From positions 1,550,001-1,614,000 of the forward strand of contig NZ_AP028022.1 in assembly GCF_030296895.1 (NCBI RefSeq): 64,000 nucleotides of DNA, given 5' to 3'. The translations under genes and the position numbers were made by a program. Below are positions 19,127-28,647 of the stretch, piece by piece. The stretch's first letter is position 1. Every line of letters begins with the position of its first letter. The notes below the pieces were generated by a model. The model made no database searches. It was not told where the DNA came from and saw only the letters and a list, made by a program, of their open reading frames with translations. This DNA is from Helicobacter felistomachi (GTDB lineage Bacteria; Campylobacterota; Campylobacteria; Campylobacterales; Helicobacteraceae).

Positions 19127-21115
19127 TTAACGATTTTTAGAGTTTAACAGCCCCCCCTCCATCAAAAACCGCGAAGGCTCATAGACGATCTTCTTCATTT
19201 TATCCTCTTTGGCGTAGGAGAGGTAAAGGTGGTCTTTGGCCCTTGTAACGGCCACATAAAACAGCCGCCGCTCTTCTTCTAAGCTCCCGCTCTGTTTGGC
19301 AAGTTTGGTGTTAGGAAAGCGCCCCTCCATCAGGTCGATCACATACACCGTGCCAAACTCTAGCCCCTTGCTCGCATGCACGCTTAAAAGCTGCACCCCG
19401 TTGCCACTTGCCATCTCTTTAGAGCCGAGCACCATCGCATGCAAAAAGTCGCGCAAATTTTTATAACTTGTGGCAAGTTGCATGAGCAAAACAACTCTTT
19501 GCTTGATCTTGGCTAGGGCACTCTCATACAAATTCTCATCCATGCGCCCGTCCCTGGTTTTTGCGCGCTCTCTAGCTAGGTTTTGCGCGATTTGTGTAAA
19601 CCACACCGATTTGGCAATGTGATCTAGGTTTTGGGCGGGCAAACTAGGGTGATAAGTCTTGCAAAGGGTGTGGAGTTGGTCTAAAAAGGTAGCGCCCGCT
19701 TGGGTGAGTTTGGGGTGGGTTAAAAGGGGGTGATCTTTAAAGGCATCGCTCACTTGGTGGGTGGGCGTGGCTAAGGGCACAATCGCTTCAAACAAGCCCA
19801 TTTGGGGGCGTTTGACCTGCGGGTAGGGGTTTTTACGGTTGGGTTTTAACAGCCCTTGCACGCTGTGCCCATCGCCTAAAGTTTGCAGGGCCAAATACAA
19901 GTCTTTAGCCAAGGCACTGCCAATCCCACTGCCATAACTTAAAACCTGCATGGTCGCCATCATGTCTTTAGAGTAACTTAAAAAAGCGCAGATGTCTAAG
20001 AGCAAATTCACTTCTTTGGTGTCAAAAAACCCCACGCCCCCCTTGCGCCTTGAGGGCACACCTAGCTCTCTTAAAGCCGCTTCACACCCCTCAGCACTGG
20101 AGTTGTTTCTAAACAAAATCGCCACATCTTCAAACCCTCCGCGCTTGGCGATGTGCGCCGCGATGCCCTTGTATTGCGCAAACAGCTCGCTATATTGCAA
20201 TAAAGTGGGGGTGGAGGGGTTGGTGGCCTTCACCACTTCTAATTGCTTGGGGTAAATACGCGGATTGTTCGCGATCACTTTATTGGCAAGGCTTAAAATC
20301 GCCCGGCTGGAGCGGTAGTTTTTTTGCAAGGTAAAAACCCGCGCCTGTTTGTACTTGGTGGCGAAGTTGCTGATGATGGAGATGTCCGCCCCATTGAAGG
20401 CGTAAATGCTTTGATCGTAATCGCCCACACAAAATAAGCTTTGGGGGCGCAAAGCATCTAAAACCGCATCTTGTAAAGGGTTAGTGTCTTGGTACTCATC
20501 GCACAGCACCTCTATAAAGGCGGGCGGCTTGTTTGCCATCGTGTCCTTGTAGCGCAACAACAAGTCGTTGTAATCTAGGTAGTTTTGTTCGCGCTTGAGT
20601 TCGTTAAAAAGCTCTAGGGCGCATTCGTAACGCTCAATGTAGTCGGCTTGTTTGGCGTTGCGCTGTGTCAGCCACTGGGCAAAACTCTCTTGACTTTGGG
20701 CGTTGATGTAATAAGAATGCAGGTCGTATAAATGGTTTGCTCCATAGGCATCGTCTTCTTTGATTTTGTGGTCCTGCTCTAAAATGCTTTTGAGCAGAGT
20801 TTGCATTTCTCTAGGTTGCTTGAGGCATAAGGTGGGGTCAGTGGCTTTTAAGTAGCGGTAAGCGACGGCATGGAAAGTCCCGGCTTCAATGTCTGCGGCT
20901 TTGCTGGTGTGCTTAGCAAGTCTGGCCTTCATCTCTTGGCTGGCTTTGTTGGTGAAGGTGAGTAAGAGGATTTGCTTAGGATCAACGCCGCTTTCAAGCA
21001 AATGTAAAATCCGCCCCACAATGGTGGAAGTCTTGCCCGTGCCCGCCGAGGCGATGACTAAATTCGCCCCTAGGGGGGCTTTGGTGGCTTGCAGTTGCTC
21101 TGCGTTTAAACCCAC
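19127..21115 (-). CDS. uvrD: UvrD/Rep-family ATP-dependent DNA helicase
   Basis: 662 residues of superfamily 1A helicase. Motifs in order: 'NAEQLQATKAP' (Q motif), 'ASAGTGKTSTIVGRI' (I), 'LLTFTNKASQEMKARL' (Ia), 'LCDEYQDTNPLQ' (II), 'CVGDYDQSIYAFNGA' (III), 'LQKNYRSSRAIL' (IV), 'SVHASKGLEFGTVYVIDL' (V) and 'EERRLFYVAVTRAKDHL' (VI). Role: 3'-5' unwinding in excision and mismatch-type repair. It matches in size the single UvrD of H. pylori. The ATG overlaps by one base the stop of the DUF262 gene, so it may be expressed with it. Confidence 0.93.
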   Translation of the reverse strand: MGLNAEQLQATKAPLGANLVIASAGTGKTSTIVGRILHLLESGVDPKQILLLTFTNKASQEMKARLAKHTSKAADIEAGTFHAVAYRYLKATDPTLCLKQPREMQTLLKSILEQDHKIKEDDAYGANHLYDLHSYYINAQSQESFAQWLTQRNAKQADYIERYECALELFNELKREQNYLDYNDLLLRYKDTMANKPPAFIEVLCDEYQDTNPLQDAVLDALRPQSLFCVGDYDQSIYAFNGADISIISNFATKYKQARVFTLQKNYRSSRAILSLANKVIANNPRIYPKQLEVVKATNPSTPTLLQYSELFAQYKGIAAHIAKRGGFEDVAILFRNNSSAEGCEAALRELGVPSRRKGGVGFFDTKEVNLLLDICAFLSYSKDMMATMQVLSYGSGIGSALAKDLYLALQTLGDGHSVQGLLKPNRKNPYPQVKRPQMGLFEAIVPLATPTHQVSDAFKDHPLLTHPKLTQAGATFLDQLHTLCKTYHPSLPAQNLDHIAKSVWFTQIAQNLARERAKTRDGRMDENLYESALAKIKQRVVLLMQLATSYKNLRDFLHAMVLGSKEMASGNGVQLLSVHASKGLEFGTVYVIDLMEGRFPNTKLAKQSGSLEEERRLFYVAVTRAKDHLYLSYAKEDKMKKIVYEPSRFLMEGGLLNSKNR

Positions 21116-22836
21116 TAAGTCAGCTCTTTGATTTTGTCTAAAATTGCTGTAGCGCGTAGCTTTAAGAAGTCTTGGTAACTCTCCAGTACTTTAGGGTCGC
21201 TTATGTCGATTAAATGGGTTTTGAGACTGTCTTGCAAGTGGGGGTTCTTGGCTTGAAACTCGGGGATATAGATTTTTGGGGGTTTGTCTTTGATCTCTTG
21301 GTTGAGCTTAGCACTCAAAAAGGTGATGTTGGCGATCGCATCGCGGTTACACTCGGGGGCAATGTCTTCTAAATGCTTCTTAGGGAAGAAGTGGTGCAGG
21401 TTGCGTTTGTGGGCGTTTTGTAAAAAGAGATTGTCTAGCACCACTTTAGTATTATTGTCAAAATCTCTAGGCTCTAAAGTGGCGAGTACGCATAAAATCC
21501 CCCGATGCAAATAGCTCTTAATATTGATTTTTTCTTCGACTAAAAGCTCTTTGGTGATGGTGTAAAAGGGCAATTCTTTTTTAAAATCAATGGGCTTTTC
21601 TTCATAAATCTGCTCCACTAAACCTAATTGCTTTAGCAAAGTGTCCCCATCTGTTTTAGTGCTAAAAAAGGCACTTCTAAAGAAAAGTCGCTTTAAATTA
21701 GTGATTTGGTTGTCATTGGGGCTTTTGTGCTTACTTAGGGCATAAAAATATGCCATGAGCATGAGCGAGCCCACAGAAGGCAGAAAGTCAAAAGAAGGGA
21801 TTTTTAAATCGTGTTTGAGTAAATGGGCGGCGTGGGCAAAACAAGAAGCGACAAACTCCCATTTTTCTTGCACCTTCTCAGGCTCTAATTTTAAGATGGT
21901 GGGAATGGAGATTTTTTTAGTTAAATTTTCTTGGATATTTGAACGCAATAAATACGAAATGAGTTGCAACACCGCCATAGGCTGGTTAAAGGCATAATCC
22001 AAACGCCCCAGATCATCGGTGAGATTCTCAAAGCACTCTTGCAAATCAAAACCTTGTTTTATGATGTTTTGGTTTGGGTCGGTTTTTGTGGGGCTGTAAA
22101 ACTTGGCACACATCACCTCAAAAGGGGTGAGTTTCGTCCCCCCCGTGTTGATCCGTGCAAAGATTTCTACAATTTGTTCTAAAGGGGCGTTGTCGATGGA
22201 GACAATGGGGAAGCGGTATTTTTCTATGTGCTTTTTAAACTCCTCAAAGCGTTTGGCTTCTTGTAGGCTTAAATTGTATTTTTCTTGTATCTCTAAAATG
22301 CTTTGGGTGATGAGATCATAGACACTCACCGCCACTTCGCTAGTTTCAGCTTTAGGGTCGCGCACAAAGCAAAAGTCTTTATCCTCGTCTGCCTCCAGCC
22401 TTAACATGATCTCTTGGTAGTCGTCTATTTTTTGGGGCTTGGCTTTAGGATTGTCCTTTTTGGTGTTTTTCTCTTGGTGGTGTTCTTTCTTACGCCCCCT
22501 TTCAATTTGCAAGCCCTTATAAACGACAAAAAGGGCGGTCATGCGCTGTTGCCCGTCTAGGACATAAGAAATGTGCTCCTCTGCTTTGGGTTCTCTAATA
22601 TCCACATTGCCGATCTTGCGGTTAGCCTGTAACCTCTCTTTTGTCCGCCACAACACAAAACTGCCCGTAGGAAAGCCCCGCACCAAACTATCTATGAATT
22701 TGGCAACTTGCTCTTTGCTCCACACAAAATCCCTTTGGAAATGGGGGATTTGGTACTCCCCCTCAAGCAAACAATGGATCAATTCGTGGCAATCTTTTTC
22801 GCTGTAGTTGCAAAAAAAATCTTCACAATTTAGCAT
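21115..22836 (-). CDS. DUF262 + DUF1524 (GmrSD-like) restriction-type protein
   Basis: 573 residues. The N-terminal DUF262 (ParB/sulfiredoxin-type nucleotide-binding) domain shows 'YQIPHFQRDFVWSKEQ' near residue 30 and the signature 'VLDGQQRMTALF' near 93. The C-terminal part has an HNH motif 'HHFFPKKHLEDIAPECNRD' near 480, followed by 'ANITFLSAKLNQEIKDKPP', as in DUF1524. This is the single-chain layout of GmrSD-type enzymes that cleave modified phage DNA. The central ~300 residues are helical and not recognised. Target specificity is unknown. Genes on both sides are core, so this may be an isolated accessory gene. Confidence 0.8.
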   Translation of the reverse strand: MLNCEDFFCNYSEKDCHELIHCLLEGEYQIPHFQRDFVWSKEQVAKFIDSLVRGFPTGSFVLWRTKERLQANRKIGNVDIREPKAEEHISYVLDGQQRMTALFVVYKGLQIERGRKKEHHQEKNTKKDNPKAKPQKIDDYQEIMLRLEADEDKDFCFVRDPKAETSEVAVSVYDLITQSILEIQEKYNLSLQEAKRFEEFKKHIEKYRFPIVSIDNAPLEQIVEIFARINTGGTKLTPFEVMCAKFYSPTKTDPNQNIIKQGFDLQECFENLTDDLGRLDYAFNQPMAVLQLISYLLRSNIQENLTKKISIPTILKLEPEKVQEKWEFVASCFAHAAHLLKHDLKIPSFDFLPSVGSLMLMAYFYALSKHKSPNDNQITNLKRLFFRSAFFSTKTDGDTLLKQLGLVEQIYEEKPIDFKKELPFYTITKELLVEEKINIKSYLHRGILCVLATLEPRDFDNNTKVVLDNLFLQNAHKRNLHHFFPKKHLEDIAPECNRDAIANITFLSAKLNQEIKDKPPKIYIPEFQAKNPHLQDSLKTHLIDISDPKVLESYQDFLKLRATAILDKIKELT

Positions 22837-22839
22837 GCC

Positions 22840-24648
22840 CTACTTCTTTAAATTGATCGCCTCTTTGACTAAATCATCGCCCGTGGTGAAGGCCTTGGCG
22901 TTCATGGAGTAGCCCCTCTGCATTAAAATTAAATTCGTTAAAGACCGCCCAGCGTTGACATTGCTTGTCTCTAGGTATTTGTGCATGATCTTGCCAAATT
23001 TCAATTTGCCGTCATCGCGATCCCAACCTAAAATGGGATTCCCGCTTAAGGGGGCGGTGCGTCCATCCCTTGTCGCATTGGTGATGTCAAAAAGATTGCT
23101 CCCCACTTTACGCAAACCCTGATCGTTGGTAAAGGCGGCAATGCCTACCCGCCCCATCGTTTCAATCGCTCCATTGCTAAAAGCTAAGTGGATCACCCCG
23201 TCATCGTCTATGCGCATGTTTTGCAAGATTCCCTTGGGCTTGCCATCTTGCGAGATTTGGTAAATCTTGGAGTCTTCATAGGGGACATCGCTGGACTGGT
23301 AGTCATCGCTCTTGGCAAGATTGTAAGTTAAAGGGTTGCCCTTAAAATTTAAGGTAATGGGCTTGGCTTGCATTTTGCCATCTTTGTCAAAGGTGATCGT
23401 TTGGCGCACACCTTGTAGGGTGATGGGGAGCTTGGAGCGCATTTCTAAAATGGAGCTTTCCACATCCCATTTTTCCGTCGTGGGCGGATTTGCCATGGGG
23501 TCTTTGGAATTTGTCATAAAAAAATCGCTCTTGAGCAAGTATTTATCCCCACCCTTGTCGTAAATCTCGGCCGTGGTGCTGTAAAAGGGGATTCTGATCC
23601 CCACAGAGTCGCGGGTTTCGCCTTTTTTGAGAATCATCCCACTAGCCGTCCAACCCAGCTTTTCTGCCATAGGTCCGCCGATAAAGAGTGTAGCTTCGGG
23701 GTCTGTGGGGTTTTTGATTTGCAACATTAAAGGAGATTTGAGCTGATCGGGTTTGCTCTTAGCGATCGTCAAGTCTAAATGGGCTTTGGTTTTTAAGAGA
23801 TTTTTTAAATCTCCCAAAGTGTGGAACTCGTTTTTCTCAGGTCCGCCCGTGCCGTATTTAAAAGTCAAATCCTGCGCCATGTCGCCCTTCACCATCATGA
23901 TCTCTAAATTGCGGTGCATGGCTAAATCTAGTGGCTCGTTGTCGTCATTAGCTAGGGCGTTGGCATCTTGGTTTAAAAACCGCTCATTGATGATCTCGCC
24001 ATCTTTATTTAAAAAATACTCTTCAGCGGGGCGCACATGCTTTTTGGCGTTTAAATTGATGCTCATGTCCACCTTAGTGGTTAGCACAGGCTGGTATTGC
24101 ACATCTCGGGGCAGGTATAAAGTGCTAAGCTTCCCGCTTTTTAAAATCTTGGCTTCTTCATTTGGGTTGCCTGCTGTCAACACCCCATTTTTGATCTTAT
24201 GCAAATCCACGCCATAGACATAATAGCCATGCGTGTTGACAATGTAACCATCCGCGTCCCTTAAAAAGTTGCCATCCCTCGTGAAAAAATTCTCCTGCGC
24301 TTGCTTGTAGCCGTCCTTGTTGATCTCCATGCTCCCGTTTTTATTCGGGCCCACAATGAACCAGCCACTCCCCTGATAGGCCATGTTGAACTCAGCATCG
24401 CTAGGCATATACTCGCCATCGCGATCGGAAATGGCGTTGCTCCCCTTAGTAACCCCAAAGTTACGATCATCGGCGGTGACATTAGTCGCCCCCAAAGTGT
24501 CTAAATGGGCGGAAAAAAGGGATTTAAACTCAGGGATGTTCTCCCGATAACCCACGGTGTTGATGTTGGCGATGTTGTTAGACAAGCTGTCGATGCCAAA
24601 CTGGTGGGTCTTAATGCCCGAATAAGCGTTGAGTAAGGTGTCGTTCAT
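22840..24648 (-). CDS. flgE2: Flagellar hook protein FlgE-type (second Helicobacter FlgE)
   Basis: 602 residues. The N-terminal rod/hook motif 'LLNAYSGIKTHQFGIDSLSNN' with 'IANINTVGYRE' and the C-terminal 'LETSNVNAGRSLTNLILMQRG' with 'YSMNAKAF' are both present. 'YQGSGWFIVG' and 'FTRDGNFLRDADGYIVNTHG' are the hook D1 motifs. Size and gene order after flgD match the HP0908-type hook protein of H. pylori. The start ATG overlaps the stop of the preceding small gene (ATGA). It builds the external hook. Confidence 0.92.
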   Translation of the reverse strand: MNDTLLNAYSGIKTHQFGIDSLSNNIANINTVGYRENIPEFKSLFSAHLDTLGATNVTADDRNFGVTKGSNAISDRDGEYMPSDAEFNMAYQGSGWFIVGPNKNGSMEINKDGYKQAQENFFTRDGNFLRDADGYIVNTHGYYVYGVDLHKIKNGVLTAGNPNEEAKILKSGKLSTLYLPRDVQYQPVLTTKVDMSINLNAKKHVRPAEEYFLNKDGEIINERFLNQDANALANDDNEPLDLAMHRNLEIMMVKGDMAQDLTFKYGTGGPEKNEFHTLGDLKNLLKTKAHLDLTIAKSKPDQLKSPLMLQIKNPTDPEATLFIGGPMAEKLGWTASGMILKKGETRDSVGIRIPFYSTTAEIYDKGGDKYLLKSDFFMTNSKDPMANPPTTEKWDVESSILEMRSKLPITLQGVRQTITFDKDGKMQAKPITLNFKGNPLTYNLAKSDDYQSSDVPYEDSKIYQISQDGKPKGILQNMRIDDDGVIHLAFSNGAIETMGRVGIAAFTNDQGLRKVGSNLFDITNATRDGRTAPLSGNPILGWDRDDGKLKFGKIMHKYLETSNVNAGRSLTNLILMQRGYSMNAKAFTTGDDLVKEAINLKK

Positions 24649-25166
24649 GCAAAACTCTTAGAAGTGGGGTTGCTGTGCGTGCTAGCTTGTTCTAGGGGAT
24701 TTAGGCGGTGTGTGTGCGGTGCTGTGCTGGTGGTGCTGGCGTGGTTAAAGCCTTGATTGGGGCGCGTGCCCTGTGCAGTGTGGGCTGTGGTGTTTAAGGG
24801 GCTAGGTGCATTGAGCGGGCCGTGGTTGTTGGTGCTGTGTTGCACTGCACTCAAAGGACTGTGGCTGCTGGCTTGGTTTAGCCCGCTATTTTGGGCGGTG
24901 TGTGGGGTGTTTAGGGGGCTTTGTGTGTGGGGCACATGCGGGCTTTGGGGGCGTGGCTGGGTGTTTGGTTTAATGCGCTTGTCTGCGCGGTGTGTGGGGC
25001 ATTTAGGGGATTTGTATGACTGGGGGTGTTTAAGGGCGCGTTGTGTGCTTGGGCTGTGGGGTTGTTGTGCGCCAAGGAGCTTTTTGAGCGGGGTTTGTGG
25101 GTTTAAGGCTTGGGCGGTGCTTGGGGTGGCTTGGCTGGCTTTGGGGGTCTTGGCAAGGCTGGGCAT
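24645..25166 (-). CDS. Disordered Pro/Ser/Thr/His/Asn-rich protein in the hook operon
   Basis: 173 residues from ATG 25166, two bases after the flgD stop, to a TGA that overlaps the flgE2 ATG. Composition is almost entirely Pro, Ser, Thr, Asn, Gln, His and Ala with degenerate repeats ('SPLNTPHTAQNSGLNQAS', 'SPLNTTAHTAQGTRPNQG'). There is no signal or membrane segment. An upstream in-frame start at 25241 would overlap flgD and is unlikely. The tight junctions on both sides argue for real translation. FliK-type hook-length proteins have similar composition, so a flagellar export substrate is conceivable. No homologue is recognised. Confidence 0.55.
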   Translation of the reverse strand: MPSLAKTPKASQATPSTAQALNPQTPLKKLLGAQQPHSPSTQRALKHPQSYKSPKCPTHRADKRIKPNTQPRPQSPHVPHTQSPLNTPHTAQNSGLNQASSHSPLSAVQHSTNNHGPLNAPSPLNTTAHTAQGTRPNQGFNHASTTSTAPHTHRLNPLEQASTHSNPTSKSFA

Positions 25167-25167
25167 A

Positions 25168-26091
25168 TTATTTAAATTTGTAGGCTTGGTCGCCTGTGTG
25201 GGGGTATTTCTGGGGTTTGGGGGAGGATTTTTCGGGCACAAAATGCACGGCGTTTTCTCTTTGCTCTTTCTCTTGTCTTGTGGTGTTTCTGTCGTAAAAC
25301 TCGAGTGCGCTGTCCATCGGCAAAATCATTTCACCCATGCGTAGCATCGGCTTGCCTTTTTCAAACACCACGCTTTGCACCTCGCCTCTGCCTATACGCG
25401 TGTGTAAATACTTGTTACTCTTGGGGTCTAAATTGTATTCAGCAAAGACTTCGTAAGTGCCCGGGACCACGGGCTTGCCCTGATCATTCAAGCCATCCCA
25501 CTCAAAGCGCACATACCCCCCTTGCCCTTCCTTGCTTTTGAGCGAAAGGGTGCGGACTAATTGCTTGTTCTTATCAAAGATTTGCACCCCCGTATTCCCC
25601 TCGCTGTTTTTAATGGGCTCGTCAAAGTAGAGCGAAAACTCCACCTTGCCCTTTGTAACATTGATTCCCTTGACATCGGTTTCGGCGATTTTTCCGATCA
25701 TCGACACGCTGTTTAAACCGCTCGCTTGTGTCATCGCTAAATTGCTTTTTAAGGTATTATCCACGCCCTGATCTAAGTGATCTAAAGTCTCTTTGAGCTT
25801 GCCCTGAAAGTCTTTTAAGGATTTGTTTGTGTCCCTAGTAGATTGCATCGCATCGGCGACTTCCTTCATCGCCTTTTTGTTTTCCTCTTGCATTTCTACT
25901 TGCGAGAGCTGGGCGGTTTGGCTGATGATCTTATCCGTTTCCATCGGAGCGGTCGGGTCTTGGTTCTTGAGTTGCTCTAAGAAAAGCTTCATAAAAGCGT
26001 CTTTGTCTAACCCATTTGCGATCTTAGGCTCGTGTTTCTTTTTCTCCATCGCTGCCTTTTGCCCCGTAACTTCGGCTAAATCAATGGGCAT
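25168..26091 (-). CDS. flgD: Flagellar hook assembly protein FlgD
   Basis: 307 residues. 'DAFMKLFLEQLKNQDPTAPM' with 'ETDKIISQTAQLSQVEMQ' is the defining FlgD N-terminal domain, and the tudor/Ig-like region has 'VRFEWDGLNDQGKPVVPGTY'. A tail 'GKPMLRMGEMILPMDSALEF' is shared with H. pylori FlgD. FlgD caps the growing hook. It starts a run flgD - small protein - flgE2; fliK, adjacent in H. pylori as I recall it, is displaced about 10 kb upstream by accessory DNA. Confidence 0.93.
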   Translation of the reverse strand: MPIDLAEVTGQKAAMEKKKHEPKIANGLDKDAFMKLFLEQLKNQDPTAPMETDKIISQTAQLSQVEMQEENKKAMKEVADAMQSTRDTNKSLKDFQGKLKETLDHLDQGVDNTLKSNLAMTQASGLNSVSMIGKIAETDVKGINVTKGKVEFSLYFDEPIKNSEGNTGVQIFDKNKQLVRTLSLKSKEGQGGYVRFEWDGLNDQGKPVVPGTYEVFAEYNLDPKSNKYLHTRIGRGEVQSVVFEKGKPMLRMGEMILPMDSALEFYDRNTTRQEKEQRENAVHFVPEKSSPKPQKYPHTGDQAYKFK

Positions 26092-26331
26092 GCCATCCTC
26101 CCAAATTTAAGGATTTTAGCCCCCATTATACACCACAAACCCTAAACCTTATCCCTATAAAAGGAGAATTTTATCCATATATCCATGCGATAATCCCTTT
26201 CCTTGATCCACCCCATAACCCCCGAAGTCAAACCCCTATGAAAATGTGGAGCTTTTGTATCTTAAAGCCATACTTTAACTGCCATACCCCCCAACTTTCG
26301 TTAAAATCTTGGCAAACACAAAAGGTTGTCT

Positions 26332-26913
26332 ATGCCCTTAAAATATGTCAATGGCGGGGTGATGAAAGCAAATGCTAAAAACCGCCTAGACGCTTACTAC
26401 ACCAAACCCGCCATCGCCAAAGAGCTGTTGAACACCACTCAAGAGTTCATTGCCCAATACGAAAACCTAGCCAATGGCAAAGAAAAGGATATTAGCTGCG
26501 TGTTTCAAATTTGGAGCAAGAATCACAAGAACCTCAAGAGCGAGTTTAGTTGGTACCGCCACAAGAAAGGCGAACCCTTTAGCCATTTACTTAAGGTTGT
26601 CACGGTGTCTCTAGCCAAAAATAGAGAATGTGGCAAGGCGTGGATTTTTGAGAAAAAAGCAAATTTTTATCTCTCCAGCACCTTTTTTAAACAAACCGCC
26701 GTCGTGCCTAAGTTTTGGCAAGTGAATCACCAAAGCGAAATCGCCATCACCTACCACGAAAACGCCCCTAAAGACAAACTAGACACACTCTTTTTAAACG
26801 CCAATTGGTGTCAATACAGCTCACTCGCTACAAATGGCTGCCGCCACATTGGCAAGGCGCACATTTTTAAACTCTTGCAAAATGGGGGGTTTAAGTCTTG
26901 GATTTTGTGCTAG
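26332..26913 (+). pseudogene. Remnant of an N6-adenine DNA methyltransferase
   Basis: About 193 residues from ATG 26332 (AAAGG upstream). 'RLDAYYTKPAIAKELL' near the start looks like motif X of adenine methyltransferases. It runs almost directly into 'DISCVFQIWSKN', which in such enzymes follows the NPPF catalytic motif. The SAM-binding FxGxG and the NPPF motifs themselves are missing. The C-terminus 'NWCQYSSLATNGCRHIGKAH' with 'KSWILC' also fits the target-recognition end of such enzymes. I infer an internal deletion product without activity. Family recognition is from memory and moderate. Confidence 0.45.
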
Positions 26914-26945
26914 AATAAATTTTTATTCCAAACAAAAGGACAAGC

Positions 26946-28647
26946 ATGCAACAAGCATACAATCATCTAAGCCAAGAGTTAAAAGCCACAAAACGCGCCC
27001 ACAGATTGTTTTTATCGGTGTTGGAGGATATGGGGGGGGGGGGGGGTGATTTAACCCCCTTTAAAGAGGAGCTAGAGGATTTAAGCGCAAAATTCACCCA
27101 GCTTTTAGACACGCTCGGCACTTTTAGCAAGGCTTTAGAAAACGCCTACAACCAAAGCACAGAGGACGACACAGAATTAGAAAACGCTTTAGCACAATTT
27201 AAAAAATGCAAAGTGAAAACAGCCACCCACTTAAACGCTCTCATAAACGCCACAGCAAGCCCCCAAGCTTTAGAGCAAGCTAACAACCTCGCCAAATCCC
27301 TAGAGGATTTAGAAGTCTTGTTAACTGCCTTGCAAGAAAGCCACACAGATTTATTACAAGGTACAAACTCTAGCCAAAACCCCACACAAGCCACAAATGC
27401 GGACGCGTTGCGTCCTTCCCCAAGCACAACAGCCGCAGAAGTCAAACCCCTATGGCAATATGGGGCGAACACCTTACAAGCCTTTAAAGATTACATGCAA
27501 GCCAAAGATACGGGCAGTGCTGGGGCTTGGCTAGAGCTGGGTAAAATGGCGTATGAGGGGATTGTGTTATACCCAGATAACAACACAGCCATGCGTTGTT
27601 TTGAAAAAGCCATAGAATTAGGCTCCGTGCAAGCGATGGTGGAGCTGGGTAAGGTGTATATGGAGAATGGGGACACCCAAGTGTTAGAGTATGGGAGCGG
27701 AGAGGTGATCAGTGGGCAGGAGGTGCTCAATGCCTTAAGCCCCCTAAAAGACGACCCAGAGAGCGAGGATTATTTAACAATTTTTCAACATTGTCAAGTT
27801 TTTAAAGACAAAACGCTCACAAATTGCCAAGAAAAAGCCAAAGAGTTTTTTGAAAAAGCGGTGGGCTTAGGGGAGGGGGGGGTATGTGGGGTTAGCTGAG
27901 ATGTTTCGGTATTATAAGGATGATGATGAAATGGCAAAAACCTATTACACCCAAGCCATGCAGTCTTTAAAATCTCAAGCCGAAAAAGGCGATGGGGAGG
28001 CTTACGCTCTGTGGGGCGAGGCTTTAAAAGAGGTTAGTGGTTATCGTGGCAAGCAAGAAGCCATGCAACTTTTCCAAAAAGCCATTGATTTGGGCTATGT
28101 AGATGCTTACGACCATTTGGCAAATTTGGACTATAAACGAGCAGATGATTACCGCAAACAAGGGGCTAGGTTAGGCAGTGGCAAATGTGCTGAATTTTTA
28201 CGCCCTTCAACCGACAATCTACCCTATGAAGGCAGAGATGATTTAGACAATTTTAAGCTAGCAGCCCAGCAAGCCGTAGAGTTCATGGATAGACTCATGG
28301 AGTGTCTTAAAATCCAAAAATTTGTCGCTTTGCACTGCCGACACCACAGAGTGTTTTTAAGACTATTGGAAAACCTCAGTTTAGCAGAGGCAATCAATGA
28401 GCGTATCGGCTTATACAATGTTAAGCGTTATCGACCCTTGTTAAAGCTTGAAATTGATGATATTGTTGATGCCTTATCTTATCCCAATGCATGGTTTGCA
28501 AAAAGTTTAGGGCGAAACCAATGGCGTTTTGACGCTTTTGCGTATTACACAAGTCTTAGAGTGTTTGCAAAACCCTATGATAGGGGTTATACAAGAATAA
28601 ATGCTGAAGGGGAAGTTGAATCGGGTTTAAGAGCCGAAGACTTATAA
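26946..28647 (+). CDS. Sel1-repeat protein with poly-G tract, frame-broken
   Basis: From ATG 26946 (AAAAGGACA before it) the frame runs to 27899, then continues in another frame to 28647; joined it is about 567 residues. A coiled N-terminal part (residues 35-150) precedes Sel1/TPR-like repeats: 'AGAWLELGKMAYEGI', 'AMRCFEKAIELGSVQAMVEL', 'AKEFFEKAVGLGEG', 'AMQLFQKAIDLGYVDAYDHL'. No signal peptide is seen. A G15 run lies at codons 29-33. The second break is at G8 27875-27882, where 7 or 10 G would be in frame. Such repeats mediate protein binding; the function is unknown. Confidence 0.7.
27032..27046 (+). repeat. G15 homopolymer in 5' coding region
   Basis: Fifteen consecutive G encode five glycines at about residue 30 of the Sel1-repeat gene. 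Gain or loss of one G would truncate the protein early. This is the typical form of a Helicobacter phase-variation tract. The count itself may be unreliable given other homopolymer problems in the window. Confidence 0.85.

Noticed and set aside
24757-25344. Long plus-strand reading frame of 195 codons opposite flgD and the small in-operon gene
   Set aside because: It is antisense to low-complexity and flgD coding sequence, rich in Gly/Leu/Val/Cys/Trp as expected for the complement of Pro/Ser/Thr/His-rich DNA, and has no ribosome site.
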